NCBI GenBank assembly: GCA_963601185.1
Contig: CAVCEE010000017.1
Span: 1 to 59,522 of the forward strand
Origin: Limisoma sp963601185
Lineage (GTDB): Bacteria > Bacteroidota > Bacteroidia > Bacteroidales > Muribaculaceae
Direction: 5' to 3'
DNA length: 59,522 bases
Every line of letters starts with the position of its first letter. Position 1 is the first letter of the stretch. This document shows, piece after piece, positions 1 through 8,496 of the stretch. The position numbers were made by a program, and so were the translations under genes. Below the pieces are notes generated by a model. The model ran no database searches and was not told the DNA's origin. It saw nothing but the letters and a program-made list of their open reading frames with translations.

Positions 1-103
1 AGAAGTTTTGCTCGTTTCGTTTTCAGATTTTGCACATTTCGTTTTTGCGATTATAAGAAGGGATTAACAAATAACAAACATAACAAACTTAAAATGTTGA
101 GAC

Positions 104-2008
104 ATGAAAAATTTTAGACTATTTGTTGGCTGTTGTATGACAGCCCTTGCCGCATCGACCGCGGTACAGGCCCAGACCCTCACACAGGACTGGGCAGTGA
201 AGGAAGGTTTGCCGGCAGTCAGCAACGCCCGTTGGGGTGTGGGCTACAACGGCAAGATTTACACAAACGACAAGAGTGTAAAGAAAATCATTTCAATTGA
301 TTCGGAAGGTGTTACGGAATTGGCGGCAGAATCGTGCAATGGCACGGCAATAACTGTCGACGAGGCAGGCAACATTCTCGTGAACGACGGATTCCCGAAT
401 GCCGCATCGTGCAAGACCTTCAAGATTTTGCCAGCTGGAGCAACCGAGATGCAGGATCTCAGCATCACACTTCCAGACGATGTTACTGCCGGTCGAATGG
501 ATTTTGTCGGGCGAGTGGCTGGCAATGTGATGTCGGCTGATGGTGGTGCTTTCTATATCACGCCAAACGGTTCTGATAAAGTGGTGAAGATTTTTGTGGC
601 AAACGGCGTGCAGGACACTGACAAGACGAAAGCAATTACCTTATCCTCAGCCACAGCCTCCATATCCTGCGCTAGTGACGGACATGCGCAGCCAATGGGG
701 ACGGCAGATTCCGACGAGTTCATATTCCGATCAAGCCGTAGCAGAGGATTTTCACAGATTGTAGACGGCAAGGTTGTTGAATTCACCAAAGCAGGTACTC
801 GAAACACTACTGCGGGCGGCGATGCCGTTGTCCTCAATGGCACTCTCTTCACCATCGAGCCGTGCGGTGCAGTAAGTTATGTTGACGGATTTCAGATTGT
901 GGAACACACAGCCAACAGCGTGGTGGCAACCCACGATGCCGAATTTTCGACGGCGGCTGCTTCGCCAAACCAGAATGCAATCACAGTGGAGAAGGTTGAC
1001 GAATACACAGCCGTAATCTATCAGTATGTGCCTGGACAGATGGCAGCCAAGTATACATTCGCATTGCCTAAGCCCACGATGTATATCATCGGCCAAAGCG
1101 AAGGGTCTGCATGGAACCCGACCGACGGCATCCAGATGACATGGGAGTCGGATAACGTGTGGACAGCGACCGTGACCACAACTTCAACCAAACAGAACCT
1201 CGGCTTCACTTCGGTGCTTGCCGAGAACAACGACGAAGGAGGATGGACATACGTCAACGAAAACCGCTACGGACTTGCGGAAAACGACCAGGACGGATCG
1301 CTTGCGGAAAACCTGACGGTGAGCAAGAATACAAATTCGGTGAGAGTGGGTCTCGGCACGTTCTTCATCCGCCTCAACCTTAACGACAACACCCTCTACA
1401 TCGCCCCTACGAAAATCTATGTGATTGGCAACACCAACAACGACGAAAGTCACGCCTGGAGTCCGACCGACGAAAGTTATATGGCAGAAAGCGAGCCCGA
1501 AACACCGGGTGTGTTCCGCTTCAACCCTATAGACATGAAGGTTGACGGCAAGGCTGTGGGCGAAGAGGAAGAGAGCGACTTGTCGTACTTCGCATTGGTT
1601 ACCGGTCTCGATACCGACTGGGATGTGGTCAGCGGCAGCCGCTGGTGTCCGAATAACAAGAATGGCGAGATGGCAGACACTGAGGTTTATACCGACTTCG
1701 GCAAATACGGCGACGGCGCGTTCTGCATCAAAAACGGTGCTTACGACCTCGTTATCGACCTCAATGCAAAGACCATAAAGGCTACCTACCTCACTGCAAC
1801 AAGCGTGGAGAAGGTGACTGGCAAGGAAGCGCGGGCGGTAGCCGGCAACGGCACAATCAGCATCCTCGGCGAGGCATCGAGCGTGTCGGTCTACAATGTA
1901 GCCGGCCAGGCTGTGGCAGTCAACACTCCGCTGCGCACCCTCAACGTGGCACGCGGCATATATGTAGTGCTGGTTGACGGCAAAGCAGAGAAAGTGGTCG
2001 TTAGATAA
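104..2008 (+). CDS. Secreted SusF-like surface protein with type IX-like C-terminal domain
   Basis: 634 residues. Residues 1-23 form a signal peptide ending ...STAVQA, so the protein is exported. Residues about 30-320 look like a repetitive beta-rich domain I cannot name. Two related segments start near residues 324 and 435, each with a hydrophobic MYIIG or IYVIG strand followed by W(N/S)PTD; this resembles the repeated starch-binding domains of SusE/SusF outer-membrane proteins. The last 55 residues (SVYNVAGQAV..., RGIYVVLVDGK) match the general form of type IX secretion sorting domains. A carbohydrate-binding surface role is inferred, not shown. No SusC/SusD pair is adjacent. The bidirectional hairpin at 2036-2071 follows. 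Confidence 0.75.
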   Translation: MKNFRLFVGCCMTALAASTAVQAQTLTQDWAVKEGLPAVSNARWGVGYNGKIYTNDKSVKKIISIDSEGVTELAAESCNGTAITVDEAGNILVNDGFPNAASCKTFKILPAGATEMQDLSITLPDDVTAGRMDFVGRVAGNVMSADGGAFYITPNGSDKVVKIFVANGVQDTDKTKAITLSSATASISCASDGHAQPMGTADSDEFIFRSSRSRGFSQIVDGKVVEFTKAGTRNTTAGGDAVVLNGTLFTIEPCGAVSYVDGFQIVEHTANSVVATHDAEFSTAAASPNQNAITVEKVDEYTAVIYQYVPGQMAAKYTFALPKPTMYIIGQSEGSAWNPTDGIQMTWESDNVWTATVTTTSTKQNLGFTSVLAENNDEGGWTYVNENRYGLAENDQDGSLAENLTVSKNTNSVRVGLGTFFIRLNLNDNTLYIAPTKIYVIGNTNNDESHAWSPTDESYMAESEPETPGVFRFNPIDMKVDGKAVGEEEESDLSYFALVTGLDTDWDVVSGSRWCPNNKNGEMADTEVYTDFGKYGDGAFCIKNGAYDLVIDLNAKTIKATYLTATSVEKVTGKEARAVAGNGTISILGEASSVSVYNVAGQAVAVNTPLRTLNVARGIYVVLVDGKAEKVVVR

Positions 2009-2035
2009 CGACAGAAAGACAAACCCATAAAAAGC

Positions 2036-2071
2036 AAGGGGCACTGCCGCGAAAATGCGGCAGCGCCCCTT
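2036..2071. terminator. Bidirectional terminator between convergent genes
   Basis: Arms AAGGGGC-CTGCCGC and GCGGCAG-GCCCCTT pair around a GAAAAT loop with one mismatch in the stem. On the minus strand the hairpin is followed by a T-run (plus-strand AAAAA at 2029-2033), and on the plus strand by TTCTTC. It separates the secreted-protein gene from the convergent DXS-family gene. Confidence 0.75.
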
Positions 2072-2101
2072 CTTCATATAGAGAGATTAGATGGGCGGGA
2101 A

Positions 2102-3862
2102 TTATTTCAGCATATCAACCACATCGGCGGCAATCTGGTCGGCTGTGAGACGGTTGCGCAGGAACTCCTCCTTGATGTTGTAGTGGTCGATAAACTCCTT
2201 GCGCACGCCATAGTTCTTCACGCGCATAGCCGACGGACCGTAGTAGCGCGCCACCTTCTCGCCGTAGCCACCGTCGAGCACGCCGTCCTCCATCGTGACC
2301 ACGAGCGAGTGGTCGGCACGAATCTCCTCAAGCCATTCCTTGTCGAGACCGGTGAGGAAGCGAGGGTTGACCACCGAGGCATCGATGCCCGCCTCCTTGA
2401 GTTTGGCGGCAGTCGCCTCCGCAAGGGCGAAGAAGTTGCCCACGCCGATGAGAGCCACGCGGGAGCCACGGTGAGCCACCTCGAAGCGGTTCATCACTTT
2501 GCCGTAGTCGGCAGGCACGTCGATGCCGCGCTCCTTCACGCCGGCAGCCGGCACACGGATAGCCACCGGATGCTCGTTTTGGTTGACGCTCCAAGAGAGC
2601 ATTGCAAGGTACTCCTCACGGCAAGTAGGCGCGAGATAGACCATATTTGGGATGTTGGAAATTAAAGGAATGTCGAAGAGACACAGGTGCGTCACGTCGT
2701 TCATTGCGCCGAGGCTGCCCCAGAACACGAGTATCGTGGCAGCGTTGTTGTTGATGCATAGATCCTGCGACATCTGGTCGTAGGCACGCTGGATAAATGT
2801 GCTGTACACTCCGAACACCGGTTTTGCGCCGCCCTTGGCGAGAGCCGATGCCATAGCCACAGCCTGCTCCTCCGCGATGCCCATGTCGAGGAACTGGCGG
2901 CCAGCGAGGTCGCGGCGGTCCTTGGTGAAGCCGAACACCGTGGGCGTGCCGGCAGTGATTGCCACCACCGTAGGGTCGGATTTCATCATCGCGAGCAGAT
3001 GCTCGGCAGTGAGCGAACCGTAGTCCTCCGCACCCGACGGTTGCTTCTTCAGTTCGCCGGTAGGGATGTCGAACGGCATGCTCCAGTGGAAACGCTCCTT
3101 CTGCTCCTCGGCAAAGCGGTAGCCCTTGCCCTTGAGAGTGTTGATGTGGAGCACTACGGGATGCGTAGAGTCCTTGACGCGGCGGAACGCCTCGACGAGC
3201 GCAACCACATTGTTGCCCTCAGCCACATATATATAGTCGAAACCCATAGCCTTGAAGAAGTTGCACGGAGCCTCGCCGTTGGTGTCGCGCAGGAGTTGCA
3301 GGTTGCGGTAGAGTCCGCCGTGGTTTTCGGCAATCGACATCTGGTTGTCGTTGACAAGGACAATCATATTGGAATCCAGTTCGGCAGCGACATCGAGACC
3401 CTCAAATGCCTCGCCGCCGCTCAGCGAACCGTCGCCAATTACGGCAATCACATTGAAATGCTCGCCGCGCAGGTCGCGAGCCTTGGCAAGACCCGAAGCA
3501 AGGCTGACCGAGGTTGAGGTGTGTCCGATCACGAAATGGTCGTGTGCGCTCTCCGATGGCTCGGAGTAGCCCGTTACATCGTCGTAGTGCGAAGCCTCGG
3601 TAAACGCCTCACGCCGTCCGGTGAGAATCTTGTGCGCATAACTCTGGTGCGACACGTCGAACACTAACTTGTCGTTCGGCGAGTCAAACACATAGTGTAT
3701 GGCAACGGTAGCCTCGACCATGCCGAGGTTTGGGCCCACGTGTCCGCCGTGGTTGCTTACTTTTCCGAGGAGAGCCTGGCGCACCTCGTCGCAGAGAGCA
3801 GGCAGTTGGTCGACGGCCAATTTCTTCACATCGGCCGGTGAATTGATTGATTCAAGAAACAT
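2102..3862 (-). CDS. dxs: 1-deoxy-D-xylulose-5-phosphate synthase family enzyme
   Basis: 586 residues. DXS condenses pyruvate and glyceraldehyde 3-phosphate to DXP for isoprenoid, thiamin and pyridoxal synthesis in the cytosol. The N-terminal GGHVGPNLGMVEATVAIHYV block, the thiamin-diphosphate motif GDGSLSGGEAFEG...NDNQMSIAEN, and the central DMGIAEEQAVAMASALA block (second-domain catalytic glutamate) all fit DXS-type transketolases. It is 30-50 residues shorter than typical DXS. Bacteroidales often carry a second, shorter DXS-like paralogue and this may be that one, so the exact substrate is less certain than the family. A Bacteroidota -7 box, TAATTTTG on the minus strand (3893-3900), lies upstream of the ATG. 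Confidence 0.8.
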   Translation of the reverse strand: MFLESINSPADVKKLAVDQLPALCDEVRQALLGKVSNHGGHVGPNLGMVEATVAIHYVFDSPNDKLVFDVSHQSYAHKILTGRREAFTEASHYDDVTGYSEPSESAHDHFVIGHTSTSVSLASGLAKARDLRGEHFNVIAVIGDGSLSGGEAFEGLDVAAELDSNMIVLVNDNQMSIAENHGGLYRNLQLLRDTNGEAPCNFFKAMGFDYIYVAEGNNVVALVEAFRRVKDSTHPVVLHINTLKGKGYRFAEEQKERFHWSMPFDIPTGELKKQPSGAEDYGSLTAEHLLAMMKSDPTVVAITAGTPTVFGFTKDRRDLAGRQFLDMGIAEEQAVAMASALAKGGAKPVFGVYSTFIQRAYDQMSQDLCINNNAATILVFWGSLGAMNDVTHLCLFDIPLISNIPNMVYLAPTCREEYLAMLSWSVNQNEHPVAIRVPAAGVKERGIDVPADYGKVMNRFEVAHRGSRVALIGVGNFFALAEATAAKLKEAGIDASVVNPRFLTGLDKEWLEEIRADHSLVVTMEDGVLDGGYGEKVARYYGPSAMRVKNYGVRKEFIDHYNIKEEFLRNRLTADQIAADVVDMLK

Positions 3863-3892
3863 AGTATCGAGAGTTTAGAATTTTCATCGCTG

Positions 3893-3900
3893 CAAAATTA
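3893..3900 (-). promoter_or_regulatory. Promoter -7 box for the dxs-family gene
   Basis: TAATTTTG on the minus strand fits TAnnTTTG and lies 31 nt before the start codon. No clear -33 TTTG is present at 19-20 nt spacing. Confidence 0.5.
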
Positions 3901-4086
3901 CAACCTCCACGGCAAACCTGCGCTAACCAAATTACCGCAATCGCAACCAAAATTACGCTTGTCGCCGTCTGTGGAATTGCACACAATTGGAAAATGTGTG
4001 CCGCACACTTGTGGTGTAAGTGTGTAATTTGCAGATTATTAAGTATAAATTCCGTTAAAATGGCACGCGCGTGGCGGTTTAAATTA

Positions 4087-4094
4087 TATCTTTG
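4087..4094 (+). promoter_or_regulatory. Promoter -7 box for the XRE-cupin/acyl-CoA synthetase pair
   Basis: TATCTTTG is a perfect TAnnTTTG box 32 nt upstream of the ATG at 4127. The -33 element is not clear. Confidence 0.55.
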
Positions 4095-4126
4095 CCGAGC
4101 ATTACAACCAATAAACGAAATCGGAT

Positions 4127-4675
4127 ATGGGACATATAGAAGAAGTGGCCACCCGGCTCAAAGGTCTGCGCGAAGCGCTGGGGCTGTCGGTGGAAGAAAT
4201 ATGCTCGGCATGCGGCATCGACGAGAAGAGATATGCCGACTATGAGTCGGGCTCGGTCGACATTCCGCTGAGCACGGCAAAGTGCATCGCGGAAGCCTAC
4301 GGAGTGGAAATTATGGCACTGCTTTTCGGCGACGAGCCGAAGATGCGCAGTTACTTCATCACGCGCAAGGGATTTGGCGAGTCGGTGGAGCGCCGCAACT
4401 GGTACAAATACCAGTCGCTTGCGGCAGGGTTTGCTAACCGCAAGATGGAACCGTTTCTGGTGACGGTGCAGCCCAACGCCGATGCAGAGGTGCATCTCAG
4501 CAGCCATGACGGCCAGGAAATGAACTATGTGGAGCAGGGAGCGATGGAACTGCACATCGACGGCAAGGTGCTCACGCTCAACGAGGGCGACACCATTATG
4601 TTTGACGCCCGCCGCCCCCACGGTATGCGTGCCGTAGGCGACAAGGAACTGAAGTTCATCGCCATCATCGTTTAG
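4127..4675 (+). CDS. XRE-family transcriptional regulator with C-terminal cupin domain
   Basis: 182 residues. Residues about 9-65 form a Cro/CI-type helix-turn-helix (LKGLREALGLSVEEIC..., ending in EAYGVEIMALLFG). Residues about 105-180 form a small cupin (MNYVEQGAMELHIDGKVLTL..., RRPHGMRAVG), a common ligand-sensing fold. It lies 38 nt upstream of, and co-directional with, an acyl-CoA synthetase. Regulators of this HTH-cupin form often control the adjacent metabolic gene, so control of the synthetase by an acyl or small-molecule ligand is a reasonable inference. Confidence 0.85.
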   Translation: MGHIEEVATRLKGLREALGLSVEEICSACGIDEKRYADYESGSVDIPLSTAKCIAEAYGVEIMALLFGDEPKMRSYFITRKGFGESVERRNWYKYQSLAAGFANRKMEPFLVTVQPNADAEVHLSSHDGQEMNYVEQGAMELHIDGKVLTLNEGDTIMFDARRPHGMRAVGDKELKFIAIIV

Positions 4676-4713
4676 TTCACCAATCAGTCTACAATCATCA
4701 CTGGAAAAAGATT

Positions 4714-6363
4714 ATGTTAGAGAAATTTCTTGATAAGACGAAGTTCGACTCCTACGAGGATTTCATGCAGAACTTCAAGGTAAATGTGCCCGACAACTTC
4801 AACTTCGGCTACGATGTGGTAGACGAGTGGGCACGCACCAACCCCGACAAGCCGGCGTTGCTCTGGACCAACGAGGCCGGCGAGAAGATACAGTTCACCT
4901 TTGCCGACATCAAGCGCGAGAGCGACAAGGCGGCATCGTTTTTCACCTCGCTCGGCATCGGTCGCGGCGATATGGTGATGCTGATACTCAAGCGCCGCTA
5001 CCAGTTCTGGTTTTCAATCATCGCCCTTCACAAAATCGGGGCGACAACCATACCAGCCACCCACCTGCTCACAGCCAAGGACATAGTGTACCGCTGCAAG
5101 TCGGCCGACATCAAGGCCATCGTGGCAGTGGGCGACGACATCGTGGTCAACCACGTGGACGAGGCCCTTCCGCAGTGTCCGTCGCTGAAGGTGCGCATCT
5201 CCACCGGGCCGGTAGTGCCGGAAGGATGGCTCGACTTCAACAAAGGCTGCGAAGAGGCAGCGCCGTTTGAGCGTCCGGCAGAGGCTAACACCAACAGCGA
5301 CATCTCGCTGATGTACTTCACCTCAGGCACCACCGGCGAGCCTAAGATGGTGGCGCACGACTTTACCTATCCTCTCGGTCACATCATCACCGGGTCGTAC
5401 TGGCACAGCCTCCACGAGGACAGCCTGCACCTCACCCTCGCCGATACCGGTTGGGGCAAGGCAGTGTGGGGCAAACTCTACGGACAGTGGATTGCCGGTG
5501 CCAACGTGTTTGTCTACGACTTTGAGAAGTTCAAACCGGTCGACGTGCTCCACATGATTCACAACTACCACATCACTTCCTTCTGCGCGCCCCCTACGGT
5601 GTTCCGCTTCCTTATCCGCGAAGACCTCAGCAAGTTCGACATCTCGTCGCTCAAATACTGCACCATTGCCGGCGAAGCCCTCAACCCGAGCGTCTACGAC
5701 GAGTGGCGTCGCCTCACCGGCATCAAACTGATGGAAGGCTTCGGACAGACGGAAACCACCCTTACCATAGCCACCTATCCGTGGGTAGAGCCCAAGCCAG
5801 GGTCGATGGGCAAGAAAGGCCCAGTCTACGACATTGACCTGCTCACCTCCGACGGCCGTTGGGCGGAGGACGGCGAACAGGGTGAGATTGTGGTGCGCAC
5901 TGGCGACAAGACACCGCTGGGTCTGTTCAAGGAATACTACCGCGACCCAGCCCTCACACTTGAGGCATGGCACGACGGCATCTACCACACCGGCGACGTG
6001 GCGTGGCGCGACGAAGACGGTTACTTCTGGTTTATCGGCCGCAAGGACGACGTAATCAAGTCGTCGGGCTACCGCATCGGCCCGTTTGAGGTGGAGAGCG
6101 CACTTATGACCCACCCAGCAGTAGTGGAATGCGCCATCACCGGCGTGCCCGACGAAATCCGCGGACAAGTGGTGAAGGCCACCATCGTACTTTCGAAAGA
6201 GTATAAGAACCGCGCCGGCGAGGACCTGATAAAGGAAATCCAGGATCACGTGAAGCGCACCACGGCACCTTACAAGTATCCGCGCGTAGTGGAATTTGTT
6301 GACGAGTTGCCCAAGACAATCAGCGGCAAAATCCGCCGAGTGGAGATACGCGACAAGAAATAA
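4714..6363 (+). CDS. AMP-dependent acyl-CoA synthetase (medium-chain/acetyl-CoA synthetase-like)
   Basis: 549 residues. It activates a carboxylic acid to its acyl-CoA via an acyl-AMP intermediate. The AMP-binding motif is YFTSGTTGEPKM (about residues 205-216). The A5-type motif (GFGQTETT), YHTGDVAW, the hinge GRKDDVIKSSGYRIGPFEVES and the C-terminal catalytic-lysine motif PKTISGKIRR are all present, so the enzyme looks complete. The N-terminal region without a signal peptide indicates a cytosolic enzyme. The chain length of the substrate cannot be read from the sequence. A terminator follows at 6392. Confidence 0.88.
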   Translation: MLEKFLDKTKFDSYEDFMQNFKVNVPDNFNFGYDVVDEWARTNPDKPALLWTNEAGEKIQFTFADIKRESDKAASFFTSLGIGRGDMVMLILKRRYQFWFSIIALHKIGATTIPATHLLTAKDIVYRCKSADIKAIVAVGDDIVVNHVDEALPQCPSLKVRISTGPVVPEGWLDFNKGCEEAAPFERPAEANTNSDISLMYFTSGTTGEPKMVAHDFTYPLGHIITGSYWHSLHEDSLHLTLADTGWGKAVWGKLYGQWIAGANVFVYDFEKFKPVDVLHMIHNYHITSFCAPPTVFRFLIREDLSKFDISSLKYCTIAGEALNPSVYDEWRRLTGIKLMEGFGQTETTLTIATYPWVEPKPGSMGKKGPVYDIDLLTSDGRWAEDGEQGEIVVRTGDKTPLGLFKEYYRDPALTLEAWHDGIYHTGDVAWRDEDGYFWFIGRKDDVIKSSGYRIGPFEVESALMTHPAVVECAITGVPDEIRGQVVKATIVLSKEYKNRAGEDLIKEIQDHVKRTTAPYKYPRVVEFVDELPKTISGKIRRVEIRDKK

Positions 6364-6391
6364 GCAAATTATATTCTTATGGTTAATTGAC

Positions 6392-6432
6392 AGCGGGGCG
6401 CGACGAGAAGTCGCCGTCCCGCTTTGCTTTTC
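6392..6432 (+). terminator. Intrinsic terminator after the acyl-CoA synthetase
   Basis: AGCGGG...GCGAC pairs with GTCGC...CCCGCT around GAGAA, with a small internal mismatch, followed by TTTGCTTTT. It lies about 30 nt after the stop codon. Confidence 0.7.
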
Positions 6433-6555
6433 CCTCCGCCCTGCCGATGAGGGCGAGGGGGCGGAAGAGAACAGAAAAATGATGTTAAAGTCTGTAATTC
6501 AGCGTTAGTTTAGGAAAAAGTTGTATAACTTTACAAGAAAAGTTTGACAGCCATT

Positions 6556-6774
6556 ATGTTTAGCACCAGAGATGTATCAGAATATATAGTGACGCTTATA
6601 GCCTCTTTTGCCAAGCGTTATTCGATGACAGATGCGGAAGCATACCGCTACCTGAACCGCTACGGCGCTATCAAGGTGGCTCACGATTTCTATGATGTGA
6701 TGCATACACAGTCGTTTGACGATATGGTGCAAAGTATGGCCTCGTACTGCAACAGGAAAGGAGGCTCGCTATGA
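6556..6774 (+). CDS. DUF3791 domain-containing small protein
   Basis: 72 residues from the ATG at 6556; a TTG four codons upstream is possible but less likely. The pattern YIVTLIASFAKRYSMTDAEAYRYL...YDVMHTQSFDDMVQSM fits DUF3791. The gene overlaps the next by 4 nt (ATGA), so they are translationally coupled. It is the first gene of a compact three-gene cassette. An antitoxin-like or accessory role beside the ART-like DUF3990 protein is inferred from context only. Confidence 0.75.
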   Translation: MFSTRDVSEYIVTLIASFAKRYSMTDAEAYRYLNRYGAIKVAHDFYDVMHTQSFDDMVQSMASYCNRKGGSL

Positions 6775-7250
6775 TGCATCTATATCACGGTTCCAATATG
6801 GTTGTGGATGACATTGATTTGTCAAAGTCGAGACCCAACAAAGACTTTGGGCGAGGTTTCTATCTCTCTGCTGATATCCAGCAGGCGTGGCGTATGGGTG
6901 AGTTCAAGTCGATTACCGAGGGTGGTGAACCAGTTATGAATACCTTTGTTTTCGATGAGCAAGTGCTCGCTTCTGGAGAACTTGAAGTGAAGATATTCGA
7001 AGGCTATACTCGCGAATGGGCAGATTTCATTTTTCTGAACAGAAATAACAAAACCGACTGTCCAGCCCACGACTATGACATTGTCTACGGACCGATTGCC
7101 AACGATCGAGTGGGCGTGCAGATTGGCAAATATGAAGCCGGCGACATTTCGCTCGATCAGTTTCTTGAGAATCTGAAATATATGAAGGGAGTGACATTCC
7201 AATACTATTTCGGTACAGAACGTGCAATATCAAAACTTCAGAAGATATGA
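6771..7250 (+). CDS. DUF3990 protein, likely ADP-ribosyltransferase-fold
   Basis: 159 residues. MHLYHGSNMVVDDIDLSKSR near the N-terminus and DFGRGFYLSADIQQAW are the family hallmarks. YHGS together with GFYLS resembles the H and Y motifs of ADP-ribosyltransferase folds, to which I understand DUF3990 is related. The C-terminal TFQYYFGTERAISKLQ block is also typical of the family. The gene overlaps its upstream neighbour (ATGA) and its downstream neighbour (7247-7250), a layout common in toxin-antitoxin modules. Enzymatic activity and target are unknown. Confidence 0.75.
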   Translation: MMHLYHGSNMVVDDIDLSKSRPNKDFGRGFYLSADIQQAWRMGEFKSITEGGEPVMNTFVFDEQVLASGELEVKIFEGYTREWADFIFLNRNNKTDCPAHDYDIVYGPIANDRVGVQIGKYEAGDISLDQFLENLKYMKGVTFQYYFGTERAISKLQKI

Positions 7251-7456
7251 CATCTCCAAATGTGACAGAGCAAGAATTCAACTACCTCAAGGAGCAATTG
7301 ACAGCCCGGATGGTTCAGATTCTCACAGAGGAGCGGGGCTATTCCATTGAAGAGGCTTTCGATCGTGTGTATACTTCTCCGGTCTACAACAAACTCAGCG
7401 ATGCTCGGACTGGGTTGTTCTTTCAATCGCCACGTTACGTTTTGTCGTATTTGTAA
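7247..7456 (+). CDS. Small protein of the DUF3791/DUF3990 cassette
   Basis: 69 residues, overlapping the DUF3990 gene by 4 nt. It has a helical body (LTARMVQILTEERGYSIEEAFDRV) and ends in LSDARTGLFFQSPRYVLSYL, a tail I associate with small proteins found next to DUF3990 genes. No catalytic motif is visible. Its conserved position at the end of the cassette makes it a candidate antitoxin or adaptor; this is inference. Confidence 0.65.
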   Translation: MTSPNVTEQEFNYLKEQLTARMVQILTEERGYSIEEAFDRVYTSPVYNKLSDARTGLFFQSPRYVLSYL

Positions 7457-7634
7457 AAAGTCAATGACGCCCTGTGGTGAGTACTGCCAGCATCGGTCGA
7501 TGCTCTGACGGTGTGGGCGGCGGTGATTCGCGAGAAAGGCATTGCTGGTGGTGCAAACAAATCGTAAATAATCGTAATAGTTGCAAATATTTCGGCAAGT
7601 GTGGTCGGGATTGGGCACAAAAGGGCGGAAAATG

Positions 7635-7665
7635 TTGATAATTCGATAATTTGTTTATATCTTTG
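7635..7665 (+). promoter_or_regulatory. Bacteroidota promoter for the yceD-rpmF-fabH operon
   Basis: TTG at 7635-7637, 20 nt, then TATCTTTG at 7658-7665. The spacing matches the -33/-7 consensus. The ATG at 7687 is 21 nt downstream, which argues against the upstream TTG at 7651 as the start. Confidence 0.75.
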
Positions 7666-7686
7666 TGCCGTTTTAACGGAACGAAA

Positions 7687-8214
7687 ATGGGACAGTTACA
7701 CTCCTATAAGTTAGAGCTGCGGACGTTGCCTCTTGGCATTCAGCAGTTTAACTACGTTGTCGATGACGCTTTCTTCAGCCAACGCGAGGGAAGTGAGATT
7801 CGTGGCGGCAATGTTGACGTAAAGTTGGAAGTTGACCACCGGGACGACTATTTCGACTTGACTTTTATGCTTAAAGGCACAATTGTGGTGGGGTGCGACC
7901 GTTGTTTGGACGATATGCAGTTGCCTGTTGATACTGACTATCAGGTGACGCTGAAATATGCCGAGGAGAGCAATGCCGACGATGACGAACTGATTGAGGT
8001 GTCGGAGCGCGAGCGCGACTACGACCTCACGGACCTCATCTACGACACAATTGCGCTGACCGTTCCGATGAAGCACACCCACGCCGAGGGGCAGTGCAAC
8101 GCCGCGATGGTGGCGGAACTGGACAAGCACAGCGGTGCATCCGACGGCGACAAAGAAGAAACTAACGACCCTCGATGGGAAGCCTTGAGGGGATTAATTG
8201 ATAACAACAAATAA
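7687..8214 (+). CDS. DUF177 (YceD family) protein
   Basis: 175 residues from the ATG at 7687. An in-frame TTG at 7651 lies upstream of the -7 box and is therefore unlikely. The family motif VGCDRCLDDMQLPVD is present, followed by an acidic stretch (EESNADDDELIEVSERERDYDL). DUF177/YceD proteins are encoded next to rpmF across bacteria and are linked to large-subunit rRNA/ribosome biogenesis in the cytosol. The stop is 12 nt before rpmF, so the two are almost certainly cotranscribed. Confidence 0.88.
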   Translation: MGQLHSYKLELRTLPLGIQQFNYVVDDAFFSQREGSEIRGGNVDVKLEVDHRDDYFDLTFMLKGTIVVGCDRCLDDMQLPVDTDYQVTLKYAEESNADDDELIEVSERERDYDLTDLIYDTIALTVPMKHTHAEGQCNAAMVAELDKHSGASDGDKEETNDPRWEALRGLIDNNK

Positions 8215-8226
8215 TAAATAAGAACA

Positions 8227-8412
8227 ATGGCACATCCAAAACGAAAACAATCGAAGACAAGAACAGCTAAGAGAAGAACTCACGACAAGGCTGTAGCTCC
8301 TACATTGGTACTCTGCCCTAACTGCGGCGCATGGCACGTATACCACACAGTGTGTGGCGAATGTGGATATTACAGAGGAAAAGTTGCAATCGAAAAAGAG
8401 GCTGCCCTCTAA
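8227..8412 (+). CDS. rpmF: 50S ribosomal protein L32
   Basis: 61 residues. The N-terminus MAHPKRKQSKTRTAKRRTHD is the standard basic L32 leader. The zinc-ribbon pairs CPNC and CGEC are intact. It sits between the DUF177 gene and fabH, the classic yceD-rpmF-(plsX)-fabH arrangement; plsX is absent here. Confidence 0.97.
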   Translation: MAHPKRKQSKTRTAKRRTHDKAVAPTLVLCPNCGAWHVYHTVCGECGYYRGKVAIEKEAAL

Positions 8413-8496
8413 TCTGTAAGCACACACCAAATGTGGAAGAAATTGTCCTAAATGCCAACGTTTAGGACAAATTTGTTTAACGGAGACGAAAATATA

